A stretch of 64,000 bases of DNA from Glandiceps talaboti (lineage: Eukaryota; Hemichordata; Enteropneusta; Spengelidae): the NCBI RefSeq assembly GCF_964340395.1, contig NC_135556.1, positions 8,644,001 through 8,708,000 on the forward strand, given 5' to 3'. Positions within the stretch are counted from its first letter, which is position 1; every line of letters starts with the position of its first letter. Below the pieces are notes generated by a model, which was not told the origin of the DNA, did not search any database, and saw only the letters and a list, made by a program, of their open reading frames with translations. Both the position numbers and the translations under genes were made by a program. Below are positions 1-12,300 of this stretch, piece by piece.

Positions 1-2270
1 TTAGTAAGACCATGATGTGTATCTGGGCTACAAAATGAAATGGTAGATCTTCAAAATGTCCATAAGATGTGATGGAAAGCATCAGCTTGCTTTGAGTGGG
101 GATAGTAGGAATGTTCCTTCCTACGGCGTAGTTGTGCTCTATATGTAGTTGTGTAGTGATTGTGTGAACATTTCACATACAATTTTATTTGAAAAACTTC
201 TAGAAGTAAAAATATTACTGCGTAAGAGAAATATATATGTACATACTTTGGGAGAATCATAAAAAAAAACATCTTCATTTTAACTGAAAATGCACAACAT
301 TAAAAACATATATTTGTACCCCTACCACTTTTATTCTGTTTGGCAAAAACAGCTCTATTGTGGGCTATTCTTTGGTCATATAGTATCTCCTAGTATTTTC
401 TAAATGTCCTTGAGCCAAACAGTTACAAGGAACAGTAAATAACTACCTTATTGATCCTCTACAACCATTGTACATTCGAGTAATGTTATTATACCTTGAC
501 ATTGATTTACATCTTATCTTTGTCTTCATATCAATTATTATTATATGAAAAGTTATACCAAAACTAGGCTAAAATGAGTGTATACATGTAGAGAGAAGAC
601 CACTGATTTTAATTCTAGTATTAGTATATTTATAGATTTTCTACCTTCAATTTGTCTTAAAATCTGGCTTGCCTTCGTGCAATGTAAAGTGTAAAAATAC
701 ATTGTGTTATTTCACCCTTATTAGCCATTGGCCATTGGCATTGTGAGAGGGGTAGGCTGATGCAGTGGCAAGGAAGGTGCTAGCACTATGATCTCTCTAT
801 AGTGGGGAGAACACAGCATGGCAGAAACCTACCAAGCATGGTGGACTGAGTGGCAAGGAAGGTGGTACTAGTACTGTGATCTCTCTATAGTGGGGAGAAC
901 ACAGCATGGCACTGGCAGAAACCTGCCAAACATGGTGGACCGAGTGGCAAGGAAGGTGCTAGCACTGTGATCTCTCTATAGTGGAGAGAACACAGCATGG
1001 AAGAAACCTACCAAGCATGGTGGACTGAGTGGCAAGGATGGTGGTGCTAGTATTGTGCTTGCTTCCCTATAGTGAGGAGAATGCAACACATCACAAACCT
1101 GCCAAGCATAGTGGATTGGGTGGTAAGAATGGTGCTAGCACTGTGCTTGCTTCTCCATAGTGGGGAGAACAATGGACATGATTCTTAATCCTTACCTCTG
1201 TTGATACAAGTTATTTCTTTATAAATCATAACATGTATCAAGTACTACACTATACTTCCAGGTAAATACATGTAGTGTGATCAAGCAGCTAATCCAAAGA
1301 TCAAAGGTTAAGATTGTATTCGAAGTGAAAACCACTCGACAACAACACATTCAACTACACTGAACTGAGAGACATGAAAATAAACTGCTGTTTCCCCACT
1401 ACAACAAACATTGTTATACAGTCATTCTATCACCTAAACACTTTGTCATTGTCTCCTACAATAGCTTATATCAAACACAGTATTATGTACATCCTTTAGA
1501 ATTAACATTTCACTATTACCACATATAAAATTTGGGCCAATCCCAAAAGGTCTGTTACAGAGAGGTTACAGAGTATTCTAATATGAACTCTCCATACATA
1601 TATACTTGTTAATATTTCATATATTAAATTAGTTATTAAAGATAGCTACATACAGTTACTCAATGGTCACATATAAATCTCTGAAAACTCATTTCAAAGC
1701 TAGTTTTTCTTAAAATGACCATATGGATGACAAATTGATAGTTATTTTGATTTTTTTTTCTTTAAAAAAACAACTCTAATGTGTTTTCTTACTTGGAAAA
1801 AAGTATACCTAGTCCATAGAAGTAATACTCAATGAATTGTAAAAAAAAATTAAAACAAATGTATAAATGTTTGTTATTATATGTACAAAAACAAACTCTC
1901 TACATTTTTGTAATTTATTGAGTTACAAATACAGACTTGGTATATGTTATTTTACATTGTTTTATCAAGTAGGAAAACACAAGAGTTGTTTAATGAATGA
2001 AAAATCCAAAATACTTATTTGTCATCCATAGAGCCAGTTTACAGTCCTGTACTTCATCCCAATGCAAACACCAATATATAAATCGTATAAATAACATCGT
2101 TACCAATTTATAAGTTTTGTGAATGGTTTACCTGACAAAAAAAAAAAATGATTGCGTGTGAAACAAAACAGTCTTTTGCTCTTGAATATACAAATTCAAT
2201 GTAAATTATGATGGCAGGAATGTTTTAAAGCACAATAAGATTTATAACTTTCCACTTCAAAAATAAGGAT
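1..2270. other. non-coding flank left of TIGAR
   Basis: I see no exon-like open frame here. It is AT-rich with short homopolymer runs. The only organised structure is the minisatellite at about 735-1170, listed separately. The stretch around 1950-2045 resembles 54905-54985 in the same orientation (both contain CAAGTAGGAAAACA followed by a similar A-rich segment and TCATCCATA), so part of it is a dispersed repeat. Confidence 0.6.
735..1170. repeat. minisatellite, ~85-94-bp unit, five copies
   Basis: The phrase TGGCAAGGAAGGTG or a close variant recurs at 766, 851, 945, 1030 and 1121. Each copy is followed by CTATAGTGGGGAGAACACAG and AAACCTACCAAGCATGGTGG-like segments. The units differ by several percent, and the last two are the most diverged. 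There is no long open frame across it. Confidence 0.85.
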
Positions 2271-2923
2271 ATTTATTTGCGGTGGTAGCTCTTATCAACA
2301 TCCCTGAGAATGATTATGAAGTCTACCATTATCTATAATATAACATGGACGTTTTGCTTTCTGTTGGTTGTCATCCTAATGTTTGGGCATACTCTTAACA
2401 TAGAATGGGCCTCAGGTACCGGTTTTCCTAAATATCAACATTTTAAAAAATCTCACCAAGATTGTTCAGGGTCCTTTTGAAATAATGAAAGAAATTTGGG
2501 GGTTCACCGTCTTGTTTTCAAGGTAATCGACAACTTGTTATTTTCCTGTAGAGTTAACCAAGTAGTTGGCAGCCACAGAGTTAACATAATAGTTGGCAGC
2601 CATATTGGATTCTAAAGTGACTTAAGTTTTATTTTAACCTCTATTTAAAAAATATTGTATGGTGATGACCCCTTATCATTTTCATTGATTTGAATGGAGA
2701 ATGGATTGGACTTTTCTTGAAGAAAATAACAGAAAAATTTAATAACTTTTCTGAGGCATATACTATGTTAAGTTGAGATGTAAGATAGACCCTGCAGTAA
2801 ACCAGGATTACCCAAAATCTATCATTTTAACACTGAATTTTTGATTTCACATTTGGTTGAAATGCCACAGAATGAATTCAAACTATTTGAAGCTCATGTA
2901 TTTTTTTTTTGCTAAAAAGTCAG

Positions 2924-3748
2924 TCACATTTTACCAGCTGGCAGTTTACGATATCCAGCAAACATATCTGTCCATGATATGTTGTCAATATTTAGATTTT
3001 CTAGGGAGACAGTGCAGGCTTCCTCCTGGTCTGGGTCAGTGCATTTCCATCCTTCTAGGTGAGTGATGTCATTTTCTGCTACCATGTCTACAAATGGTAG
3101 TGGACTGCCTGGTCTGAATTTCACGTAGAACTGATACACTGCAGTGTTGCGTGCTGAGTTAGGGTACATGCGTGGCACTTTACACCACTGATTCACAAAT
3201 TCTTTTATGAATCCACCATGAGAGACAACAAGGATGTTGGTTTTGGATCCCTTTCCTTTGGATGCCTGGTCACCTTCCCCTGTCCCTTGGCTGTCATTTG
3301 ATACTGCAACATCCTTCACTAAGAAAGTATCTACTAACTTTTCCCCAAATTGTTTTGCTCTGCTCTTAACATCTTCCCAACTCTCACCACCTTCTGGTGA
3401 ATATTTTCGAGATGATATACCTGCAGCTTTGGCTAACTTTTCATGTGTACCATATGGACGACCTTCCAAGACTCCAGCAGCTCGTTCTCTCAACAACGGC
3501 TCCAGATACACATTTTGAAAAGGTCTAAACTTCATAACACACGCAGCCGTTTGGCGAGTTCTTAATAAATCACTGCATATAATGGCATCAAACTGTGTAT
3601 CAGCCAGTCTTTTCCCAAGTCTCTGGGCCTGCAATTCTCCAAGTTTAGTAAGGCAGCCATCAGCCTGGCCTTGAACTGTCCTTGTTTTATTAGCCACTGT
3701 CTCTCCATGTCGAACCAGAGTTACAAACAACATTTGATGTGTGCTCAT
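2924..3748 (-). CDS. TIGAR: TIGAR-like fructose-2,6-bisphosphatase (histidine phosphatase superfamily)
   Basis: The product is 274 aa; human TIGAR is 270. TIGAR enzymes hydrolyse fructose-2,6-bisphosphate and related phosphoesters in the cytosol, lowering glycolytic flux. What I see: the RHG motif at R13-H14-G15 (H14 would be the phospho-acceptor), R63 in SDLLRTRQT, the proton-donor glutamate E88 in LLRERAAG, and the second histidine H177 in VVSHGG. A Ser/Lys/Gly-rich insert at about 145-170 sits where human TIGAR also has its variable loop. The start at 3748 (MSTHQMLF) is chosen because a splice acceptor (TTTTCTCTTGTAG on the minus strand) ends at 3781, so the frame upstream is intron and the 5' UTR is probably spliced. 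A start at the next Met (MLF) is possible. The coding region is intronless. AATAAA on the minus strand at 2633-2628 and 2277-2272 are candidate poly(A) signals. Confidence 0.9.
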   Translation of the reverse strand: MSTHQMLFVTLVRHGETVANKTRTVQGQADGCLTKLGELQAQRLGKRLADTQFDAIICSDLLRTRQTAACVMKFRPFQNVYLEPLLRERAAGVLEGRPYGTHEKLAKAAGISSRKYSPEGGESWEDVKSRAKQFGEKLVDTFLVKDVAVSNDSQGTGEGDQASKGKGSKTNILVVSHGGFIKEFVNQWCKVPRMYPNSARNTAVYQFYVKFRPGSPLPFVDMVAENDITHLEGWKCTDPDQEEACTVSLENLNIDNISWTDMFAGYRKLPAGKM

Positions 3749-3823
3749 TCTAAACTTGTATGTCCTAGACAGCAACAATTCTACAAGAGAAAATAAAAGT
3801 ATAATCAGTTTTCCAGAGTACAA

Positions 3824-4230
3824 TGTTCATCCCTAAAACTAATGGTACATTCATTGTAAATTTACATAACAATTAAACCCACTGTTGTCCATCTTCGTCT
3901 CATTACAGGGTTGATTCCATTACCTATTGTCAGGGGAATCCATACAGGAATCATCTTCACTGGATTGCATCTACTGATTTTCAAGAAATTCTTAATTCAA
4001 GACATGTAATTTAGATTCAAAATTTCTATAAAAGTGATATGTTTGCTATCTTACATATGTAATTAAAGAAATGACAAATTACACAATGAAGCGTGACTTG
4101 CATTACACATGTTACAGGCCTATTCCCTTTCATAGAACAATACACCTAATAATAGTACTTTTTTGGTATATGAAATGTGTTGTCTATTAAATACTTCATA
4201 GTACTACATACATACCAATGATTTCTAGCA
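3824..4230. other. upstream flank or 5' intron of TIGAR
   Basis: Nothing coding is recognised. If the acceptor at 3781 is used, this is intronic to TIGAR on the minus strand. Confidence 0.4.
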
Positions 4231-4234
4231 CAGA

Positions 4235-4660
4235 TGTGAATACATACTTGTGATATTTGCACTTAAGAGCCATGCCGAAATTGTTATTGCACACCTATAT
4301 GCAAATAATATGCAAATAAGTGTATGATAGTTCCTTGCAAACAAAAAAGTGACATCGCACAATCAAACAAAATACATACAACATCGTATTACATATCTAC
4401 TACTAGAGATTACTTGTACTGGTGAGCACGCATACTAGTGCAGTGTAATATGAAAACATTATTGCATTCCTGCATGCAAATGAGGACACAATTGTTCGAT
4501 ATACACAAGGGCATTTACACTTTCACTCGCTATGCTCATGAAAGTATTGCTGTAGAGAACACGGCAAGCACTCATGCAAATACCCCGAGTATTCCACACT
4601 TGTACTTGTACATCATGGAATTCTGTCATATAGTGGCACTGGTAAATCATAAGTGAATTC
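4235..4660. repeat. dispersed repeat related to 22690-22810 and 37390-37815
   Basis: Two neighbouring copies share ATTACTTG, GAAAACATT, TGCATGCAAATGA and TTCCTTGCA-type words. The same string of words recurs at 22690-22810 and, reverse-complemented, at 37640-37815. The 4510-4640 part matches one arm of the inverted-repeat element at 37394-37591. The two overlapping open frames here are by-products of the repeat. Confidence 0.65.
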
Positions 4661-4739
4661 CGTTCAAATCAGAATATTCATGATTTATATCTTGATTTGC
4701 ACAAAAGGCACATTAAATTCCATTTCATTGAATGCTATA

Positions 4740-5897
4740 CGTAATAGTACATGAAAAAATAGTGCCAATGGCATTGTAACACAACTGTACACTTTTTTCC
4801 ATACTAGGTATAGCTATTCATTTGCTGAATGATTATCCAGTTGCCTATCCAGCCCTGTTGTTATCTTTGCAATATACACGATCATTTGGCTGTTGCTATG
4901 GGTGTGGTCATGTTGCTAGACATATTTGCATATTGTTTTTTTTTATGTTAGTTCATTTGTCTATGAATGCCTGATGTTATCTTTGTGACACACATCAGCA
5001 GATGGCTGTTGCTATGGCCATGGTCTTGTTGCTAGGTATATTTGCATACACTTTTGGAATGTTTATTCAGTTGTCTATTACTCCCTGTTGTTATCTTTGC
5101 ACTAAATGCGATCGATTGGTTGTTGCTATGGTCGTGGTCTTGTTGTTAGGCATATTTGCATAAACTTTTTGAATGTTTGGTCACTTGTCTAAGAATCCCT
5201 GTTATCTTTGTGAAATACACAATTGTTTGGCTGTTGCTATGGGCGTAGTCATGGTTGCTAGGGATATTTGGATACATATTTTAATGTTTTACTCACCTAC
5301 CGGATTATGTTATTTTAGCAAAATATATTGGCATATGGTTGTTGCTAAGGGCGTGACCATGGTTGCTAGGGCCAATTGTGTCAAAATGTTTTCAACAAAA
5401 TCTGCGGAATATCACTTCTAGAAACATCTCACCAACTTTCAGTCTCAATTGATGACCAAGTACGTTTTGAGATATAAATTTTTGACCAAAATTCACATTT
5501 TTACACCTAATTTGCATATCACTGATGAGATCATTATATGCTTAACATTTCTTCATCTATATACCCCTAGATGCATCCCCATTAAAATTCAGCCTAATCT
5601 GCTTAGTAACTTTGCAATTAACGATTTTTGACCAAAAAGACACATTTTTAGCCCTAATTTGCATATTACTGATGGAATCATCATGTCATGAACAAATTTT
5701 GATTTACATACCTCTAAAAATGTTTCCACCAAATTTCAGGTCGATCTGCCCCGGTCGTTTTTGAGTTTAAGTTTTTTTTACCCAAAATGACATTTTGCTT
5801 TGAACAATTTCACAACTACATGTAGACATCAAAAGTAATGTATGTGCCCATCAAATTCCAAGGCAATCGGTCTGGTGGTTTTTAAGTTTCAGTCATC

Positions 5898-5973
<76 letters not shown>

Positions 5974-6060
5974 GATGGACAGACACCTCACGATGCCTAT
6001 AGCACTACTGACCCTTATCAGTTCAGTTGCACTGAAAAATCAAAGAGGTATAAAGTGTTT
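4740..6060. repeat. composite repeat: ~120-bp tandem units, then an A/T-rich module ending in (CA)n
   Basis: From about 4800 to 5390, five degenerate units of roughly 110-125 bp repeat the words TTATCTTTG, GGCTGTTGCTATGG, GGTCATGTTGCTAG and ATATTTGCATA. Then 5400-5890 holds two or three copies of a module with CCTAATTTGCATAT and TTGACCAAAA. It closes with CAAATTCCAAGGCAATCGG and a (CA)n tract. Parts recur at 7290-8030 and 14230-16010. Confidence 0.75.
5900..5969. repeat. (CA)n microsatellite
   Basis: An uninterrupted dinucleotide run of about 70 bp at the end of the composite repeat. Confidence 0.98.
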
Positions 6061-7088
6061 TCATTTTTAGTCGTGTAAATACTAAATGCCATTTGGTGTG
6101 AATAGAATTCATCACACTGATTGAAATCCTTCAACACAGGAATATTCATGATTTTCTATCAATTTACACAAATGTACATTTTAATTTATATTGAACTCCT
6201 CACCTTTATAGCTGATGCACAATATTTGCATTGTTAGTTGTTCAAAAAATCTGACATGCGAAATTTGGAACTATTTAGAATGAATGATTAATGCAATTAT
6301 TAGACATCTATATTTTGACGCAAATAAGTTGAATGATGTGAACATTAGTCATTACTAATTACAGTAACTATTCAAATATTCACGCTTATGCCTGTGTGGA
6401 AACCTATGATAACTCAACTGTTTGTAATCACATAGGGAGGTTCTCATTTCTAGAATGGTGTAGTGTACGTAGGGACAAATATACTAGCAAAAGGAGATTT
6501 GAACTTCAATCAAGGTAAGTATGGCATTTCACAAATACTACCTGTTTATATCATTTTAACAATAATTTGGTAGTTTTAAAAGTATCAAAAAATGCCAATG
6601 TGATGTTTAATATAGGGAGGAGGGATGTTACTCTGACAAGTTTTAGACAAGGTGTGCAGCACTAGATTCAAACAATTACCCATTTCTACAATTTTTTTTT
6701 TATTTTTTGGAGTCATGACTAAGGTACATGTGCATATGAATACACACAGTCCTATGAACATATGGATATTCCTGCTGTTGGGTGTACTATACATGTGATT
6801 ACTCAGAAACTTGCGCCTAGTGGGTGCTGCTAGATCATAGTTGATGCCAGCGGACATAATTTCTTTGACTTTTGAGGATGATCTTACATTTTAATTGAGA
6901 ATTTGATGCAAAATTTTAAGCATTGGAATAGGTACATGTATTTATCGATCCATGTATAGGGATTTAAAAGTGTTGGGTAAAAAGTTACCCATTTCGGTAC
7001 CCCCTCCATAAACAAATACTTAGCTCAAGTACTTTTTAAGAGTATCCATCCTTCAGACCATAATTTCAATCATAAATGTCATTTTTTC
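6061..7088. other. intergenic, no gene seen
   Basis: AT-rich sequence without an exon-like frame. The open frame at 6585-6857 (minus) has no domain or splice context. Confidence 0.5.
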
Positions 7089-7091
7089 TTA

Positions 7092-8255
7092 GGGACGATT
7101 GCACAATGTCGCGCAAGCTCAATAAATGAACATTGTTCATTTAGGACAACACCCCCCCCCCCATAAACGAAGGTTCACATGTGTGACACCACACGTTTAT
7201 ATATGATGTAAATCATTATGAAAACTGTAGCACTCACACCACTATAATAATACAATGTTAATATAGTGCCAATGGTGTTGTAGCACAACTGTACAGTTTT
7301 TAAAAAATGTTTATCCACATGCTGATCTATGCTAGGTTAGGTGTTCATTTACTGAATGATTATCCAGTTGCCTATCCAGCCCTGTTGTTACATGTATCTT
7401 TGCAATATATACAAGATCATGTGGCTGTTGATAGGAGTGTGGTCATGTTGTTAGACATATTTGCATACATTTTTTGAATGCTTGTTCACTTGTCTAAGAA
7501 TCCCTATTATCTTTGTGCAATAATAATAATAATAATAATGTTGGTTTCTTATATAGCGCTTTCCCACACCGTGCTCAAAGCGCTTTACAATTATTACCCC
7601 TGGCTCGGATCAGAACAGCACAACGGCCCTTTAGTCTTCCTCAACTCCCCGGGGAGCATACAATCCATTGCAGCCATTTAAGCGCATAGGATTAAAACCT
7701 TCACATTGCAACCTACATCCTACCAGGTCCCCAGTTATACAGCTGGGTTGACTGAGGCACAGTCGTGGTTCAAATCTTGCCCAAGGACTTTAGCCACTCA
7801 GAAACAAACAGCAGGCAGCGACGGGGCTCGAACCTGCAACCTGTAGATTCCAAGCCGGTCACGCTAACCATTCACCCATCATGACTCCACTAATACACCA
7901 TTTGGCTGTTGCTATGGGCATGGTCATAGTTGCTAGGGATATTTGCATACATTTTTTCAATGTTTACTTACTTGCCTACCAGATGTCATTTTAGCAAAAT
8001 GTACAGGCATTTGGATGTAGCTAAGGATACTTTCAGAAACCTAGCACTGTATCTCACATTAGAAGTAAATTTTTATAAACTTATCAACATCTCACTAGTA
8101 AATACAGAAGCTTTTATGATTCAAAGTGTGAAAGTTTTCAAAATTTAGTTAGAAGTGCAAAAATGAAGCTCAGCAGTCACACTGACGCCAGGCCCCTCTC
8201 CTTAAAATGAATGAAATTCGCTTATTGAGCTTGTGTGACATTGTGCGATCGTCCC
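7092..8255. mobile_element. non-autonomous DNA transposon with ~45-bp TIRs and TTA target duplication
   Basis: The left end reads GGGACGATTGCACAATG and goes on to GCAAGCTCAATAA. The right end, reverse-complemented, reads GGGACGATCGCACAATG and goes on to CAAGCTCAATAA. Both ends are flanked by TTA (7089-7091 and 8256-8258). A 3-bp TWA duplication with TIRs starting in GG is typical of the PIF/Harbinger superfamily, so I infer membership; there is no transposase frame inside. The interior holds the ~120-bp tandem array (about 7290-8030), which is itself interrupted by the SINE at 7519-7890. Confidence 0.75.
7519..7890 (-). mobile_element. tRNA-derived SINE with (TTA)n tail
   Basis: Read on the minus strand, the head has a Pol III A-box-like TGGTTAGCGTGACCGG (7870-7855) and a B box GGTTCGAGCCCC (7834-7823). 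The body ends in a conserved-looking tail containing AAAGCGCTTTGAGCACGG and GAAAGCGCTATATAAG, then (ATT)n at 7539-7519. The tail type is common in marine invertebrate SINEs (recollection). It lies inside the ~120-bp array: the flanks TATCTTTGTG and ATACACCATTTGGCTG are continuous in the uninterrupted copy at about 5206. A diverged tail copy is at about 33730-33800. Confidence 0.8.
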
Positions 8256-8258
8256 TTA

Positions 8259-9056
8259 TTTAAACATCATCTTTCATCATATTATATTATCTAAACATGT
8301 TTTTTTTAAGCAAAATTGTAACATCAAAGTTCAACTATATTCCAAAACAAGTACTTTATCTCTGGTTATTATTGCTTGTAACATGTTTTTTTCTTGCATA
8401 ACTGTTTATATAGTCTGTAACATATGACATTTGTGCCACCTAGATCAACTATCACTCATTGGTTTATAATCCTGATACTCAGTAGGGCTGAACAACACAA
8501 TGTATCTTAGTCTACTGTTAATGTAAATAAATACAACAGCTGCACTCGGATGATAAGTTTAGGTGGTACGTGTTCATACATGAATGCAAGAACGGACAGA
8601 TAATCTCATAAGTGCAATAATAGCAATTCGTCCAAAGGTAAAGATATCACTCTGATTAGACAATGAAACTATAGACAGTGTCTGTGTTGAAAACATTTGA
8701 AAAGGTGGATTTCTGTAAAACATGACGCTGACTCCATTCTTTCATACTTTGTAATTTTTTTGTATATATTAAATAATATGGGTGTCACTGTGCATATAAA
8801 ACTTTGACTACTATCTGTAATTCATAATTTCTTATTATTTCCCTTTCACCCTGTACTGCATAACCCTTCTTTCCAACTCTCATGACTTGTATATCGATGT
8901 ATTAAATCTATCATATGACTTCGAGGTCATCTACACTGATATAACACTTCATCTATCAATCACACCTAGTGATACAGGGACTGTGTCTCGACATATACCA
9001 CAAAATAATTCACACAATTGCATCCTCACTACCTGTACAACTGTGAACACAATACA

Positions 9057-9098
<42 letters not shown>

Positions 9099-9210
9099 AA
9101 CACGAAACATACACATATAGCATCTTATTAGGGATAATAAGAGAGAAAAAAGTAATGACAACAGTATTTAAAAGCTTTTACATTCCCACACGATCACCGC
9201 ATTAATAAAT
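8259..9210. other. intergenic, no gene seen
   Basis: AT-rich, with a (CAA)n microsatellite at about 9058-9096. I recognise no exon. Confidence 0.5.
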
Positions 9211-9573
9211 GTACACAATGGCATACAGTGCCAATGGTATCTAATTAGCAATCTACTGCATACGTACATTATAAATTCACACATTACGCTTTTCGTCTTT
9301 CATACAAATATTACACAAATTATAGAATGGTGAGTGTAAACGAGAATCCAAAACATATTGGTACCGCCACAAACGATAATAACGAATGTTCGAGTGTTCC
9401 GTGAAATGACAATGAGGATCGAAATGACAGCTCGTTCGTACAGTACAGTGTAGTCAGTACAATACAATTTACAAATCATTTTGTACTCATCTGTCACTCC
9501 ATTGAATCGGATCGTTCGCGAAGTACTACGCGACATTATTAAATATAAAAAAATACGCATGTACCTACTTACA

Positions 9574-9660
9574 ATAAATTCTCCTGGTTTGGGTATCGAT
9601 AACTTTGATAGTACGACGTCTCCGTATTTGCCAGTTTATAATATAGTTGTCTGGTTCGAC
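9574..9660 (-). promoter_or_regulatory. candidate promoter / 5' UTR exon for TIGAR
   Basis: On the minus strand a TATATTATAA-like box lies at about 9645-9636, and GTAAGTAG follows an A/T-rich segment at 9573. The surrounding 9370-9700 is richer in CpG (TCGTTCGCGAAG, CTACGCGAC) than its neighbours. With the acceptor ending at 3781 this could be the first, non-coding exon of TIGAR. It is an inference from motifs only; a transcript would be needed to confirm it. Confidence 0.22.
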
Positions 9661-10855
9661 TTTGACTTGATAGTCGACTGGGCAGGCAGATGGGTCAAAG
9701 GTTACCAAGTCACATGACCATTCAGCTTACTACAATTTGCATGATTTGGTGTTTATTGAAAATACAGCTTTCTACAGTTTGTATGCTTTAGTGTTTATGC
9801 GAATCTGAATGAAAAGCAGACTATTAAAGGCTATAACAATATTTAGAGATCTTTTACAAGTTTTAGACAACAGCTCTACTATATTAGTTATTTAATGAAC
9901 GCAACCATATTGATAATAAGCAACAACCTAGAAGGTAATACATGTTGACAGTTACCACTACCATACCAGCCAGGCCGCTATTACTTTTAGCTTTGCTTCA
10001 ATAAATCTTGCCTCTACAGAATTATGTGAAACTAGATAATGAAGGGAACCTGGGTTTGAAAGCATCGTCTGGCTTACTATTAAGTTTACTAAATGCACGA
10101 AATAAGACGGTGTTTCTGTCATAAAAAAGATTTCTGCTTTCGGTACCAGACTTGGTTACGTAGGGAATTTCAATCCGTTATATATCCTGGCATTTGCTTG
10201 GTGAGCGCGTGCGCGAATATCTTCAGCGTTTAAGCGTTTACACACATTGCGCGTTTAGGGGTGGACCATGTGATATCCTGGGGGGGGGGGTTTGGAAGAT
10301 TTCGGGAAAGAAAAAGATGCCAAGTGGATTTGCTTGAAGAAAAAAATCCGGATATGAGTGGGTGATGGAAAAAAAAAGATGGACCACTGCTGCTAGAAAA
10401 AAAATATCTTGGCAGGGAAATGATGCACAGGATCGAGTATACTGTTCAACCTGCTCGTACCTCTCCAACCAGGACACTTGTCAAATCATGACAAATAGTT
10501 TCAAACACATGTCAGGGACCAGTCAGTTTCGTTAGCCTGTGGTACATATATATATATATTTGTTCTTGTCTCTGTTTCTTTCATAAATGGTTTAAATATT
10601 ACTTCATGTAAGGGTTCAAACATAACTATACATGAAATTATACATATAATACATGTATTGCCTAGCTACCACACTAGTTACAGAACATGCCATGTAAGTG
10701 TTTGGCTGTTTCACAATCAGTGCTTCACTTATCTTGCACTTTGGGGCAAAAGTGAACATGAAGGTTTTGTAATGGTAATCTTCATACTATTGGATAGTTT
10801 ATATTATTACTTTATTACTTAACAACATGCTGTGGAAAAGCATGGTATAGTAAAC

Positions 10856-10949
10856 ACAATACAATACAATACAATACAATACAATACAATACAATACAAT
10901 ACAATACAATACAATACAATACAATACAATACAATACAATACAATACAA
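10856..10949. repeat. (ACAAT)n pentanucleotide microsatellite
   Basis: About 18 near-perfect ACAAT units. Confidence 0.97.
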
Positions 10950-11329
10950 AAGAACTTAAAAGTTATAAAAGAAAGTTTTTATGTTTATAAAAGAACTTAA
11001 TCTAAATTGTTCTCGTCTCTTCAGTATGAATTTGTCAGAAGGGATGATATACTTCCTACTTCAGACACTACACATCGACACCACAACTCAAATTCAAGTT
11101 TCTATTGTACACTAGGTATGACCTCCTAAAGTGCTCTCACACATCAGTAACTTTACTATACATGCAATATCAATGCCCCTATACCAATGTTACAGGCCCA
11201 CTTTTATAACATGGAAAACTTATTTAAAACGGTTATATTTACTTTAGCTTTTCGATGCTTGGCAATATATATCTCAGAGGCTATGAATAACCTAAAAATT
11301 GCCTAAATAGAAACAAAAAACTACAGATT

Positions 11330-12300
11330 TGGCAGGGGGGGGGGGGCTTGGACTCCATCACCCCAGAGGCCACTCATTCGTTAAACCAACAATAAGATTC
11401 ACCAAAATTGGTAAAAAAAAACACTTGGAAAGCTTCTAGGAGAGACCCCCTAGAACTCTCCTCCGACATAAGAGGTAGACATGTTCCAGTTTCTAATCAA
11501 AGTTCTTTCCTCCACCTCTTACTGTCAAGATGCTATGGAACTTTATATCAAAAATGTTTCAACCTTATCAGTGTAGTTGCTTTTTACATGTTAGAGCTGT
11601 CTTGTAAAGCTTGCAAATTATTGTCTGAAAGTGTCTGTGAATAGCCTAAACATTGCCTTTAGAAGTAAAAAACTTCCAGGGCTTCTAGGGGGAGACCCCC
11701 TAGGACCCCCCTGTAAGAGGTAGACATGTCCAAGCCTCAAATCAAAGTTCTTCCCTCCACCTCTTACTGTCAAGATGCTATGAAACTTTATTTCAAAAAT
11801 GTTTCAACCATGTGTAGTTGCTTTTTACAATTGTTAGAGCTGTCTTGTAAAGCTTGCAAATTATTGTCTGAAAGTGTCTGTTAATAGCCTGAAAATTGGC
11901 TTTCAGAGTAAAAATCCTCCAGGGCTTCTAGGGGACACCCCCTAGAACCCCCCCCTCCCCCATAAGAGGTAGACATGTTCCAGTTTCAAATTAAAGTTCT
12001 TTCCTCCACCTCTTACTGTCAAGATGCTATGAAACTTTATTTCAAAAATGTTTCAACCTTATGTAGTTGCTTTTTACATGTTAGAGCTGTCTTGTAAAGC
12101 TTGCAAATTATTGTCTGAAAGTGTCTGTGAATAGCCAAAACACTGGCTTTAGAAGTAAAAACCTCCAGGCTTATAGGGGGAGACCCCCTAGAACCCCCCC
12201 CCCCCCATTCACACACACTCACACAAGAGGTAGACATATCCCAGTTTCAAAGCTCTTCCCTCTACAGCTTACTGTCAGATGCTATGAAACTTTATTCACA
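11330..12300. repeat. tandem repeat, ~245-bp unit, four copies
   Basis: AAGAGGTAGACATG recurs at about 11471, 11716, 11964 and 12225. Each is preceded by a C-rich GGGGAGACCCCCTAGAACCC segment and followed by TCTTACTGTCAAGATGCTAT and GCTGTCTTGTAAAGCTTGCA. The open frames in it are repeat by-products. The poly-C tracts vary in length between copies. Confidence 0.88.

Noticed and set aside
7823-7870. A and B boxes suggesting a tRNA gene
   Set aside because: They form the head of a SINE: a ~370-bp element with a (TTA)n tail and no cloverleaf that I can complete.
8949-9161. 70-aa frame with a polyvaline run
   Set aside because: It comes from the (CAA)n microsatellite read on the minus strand.
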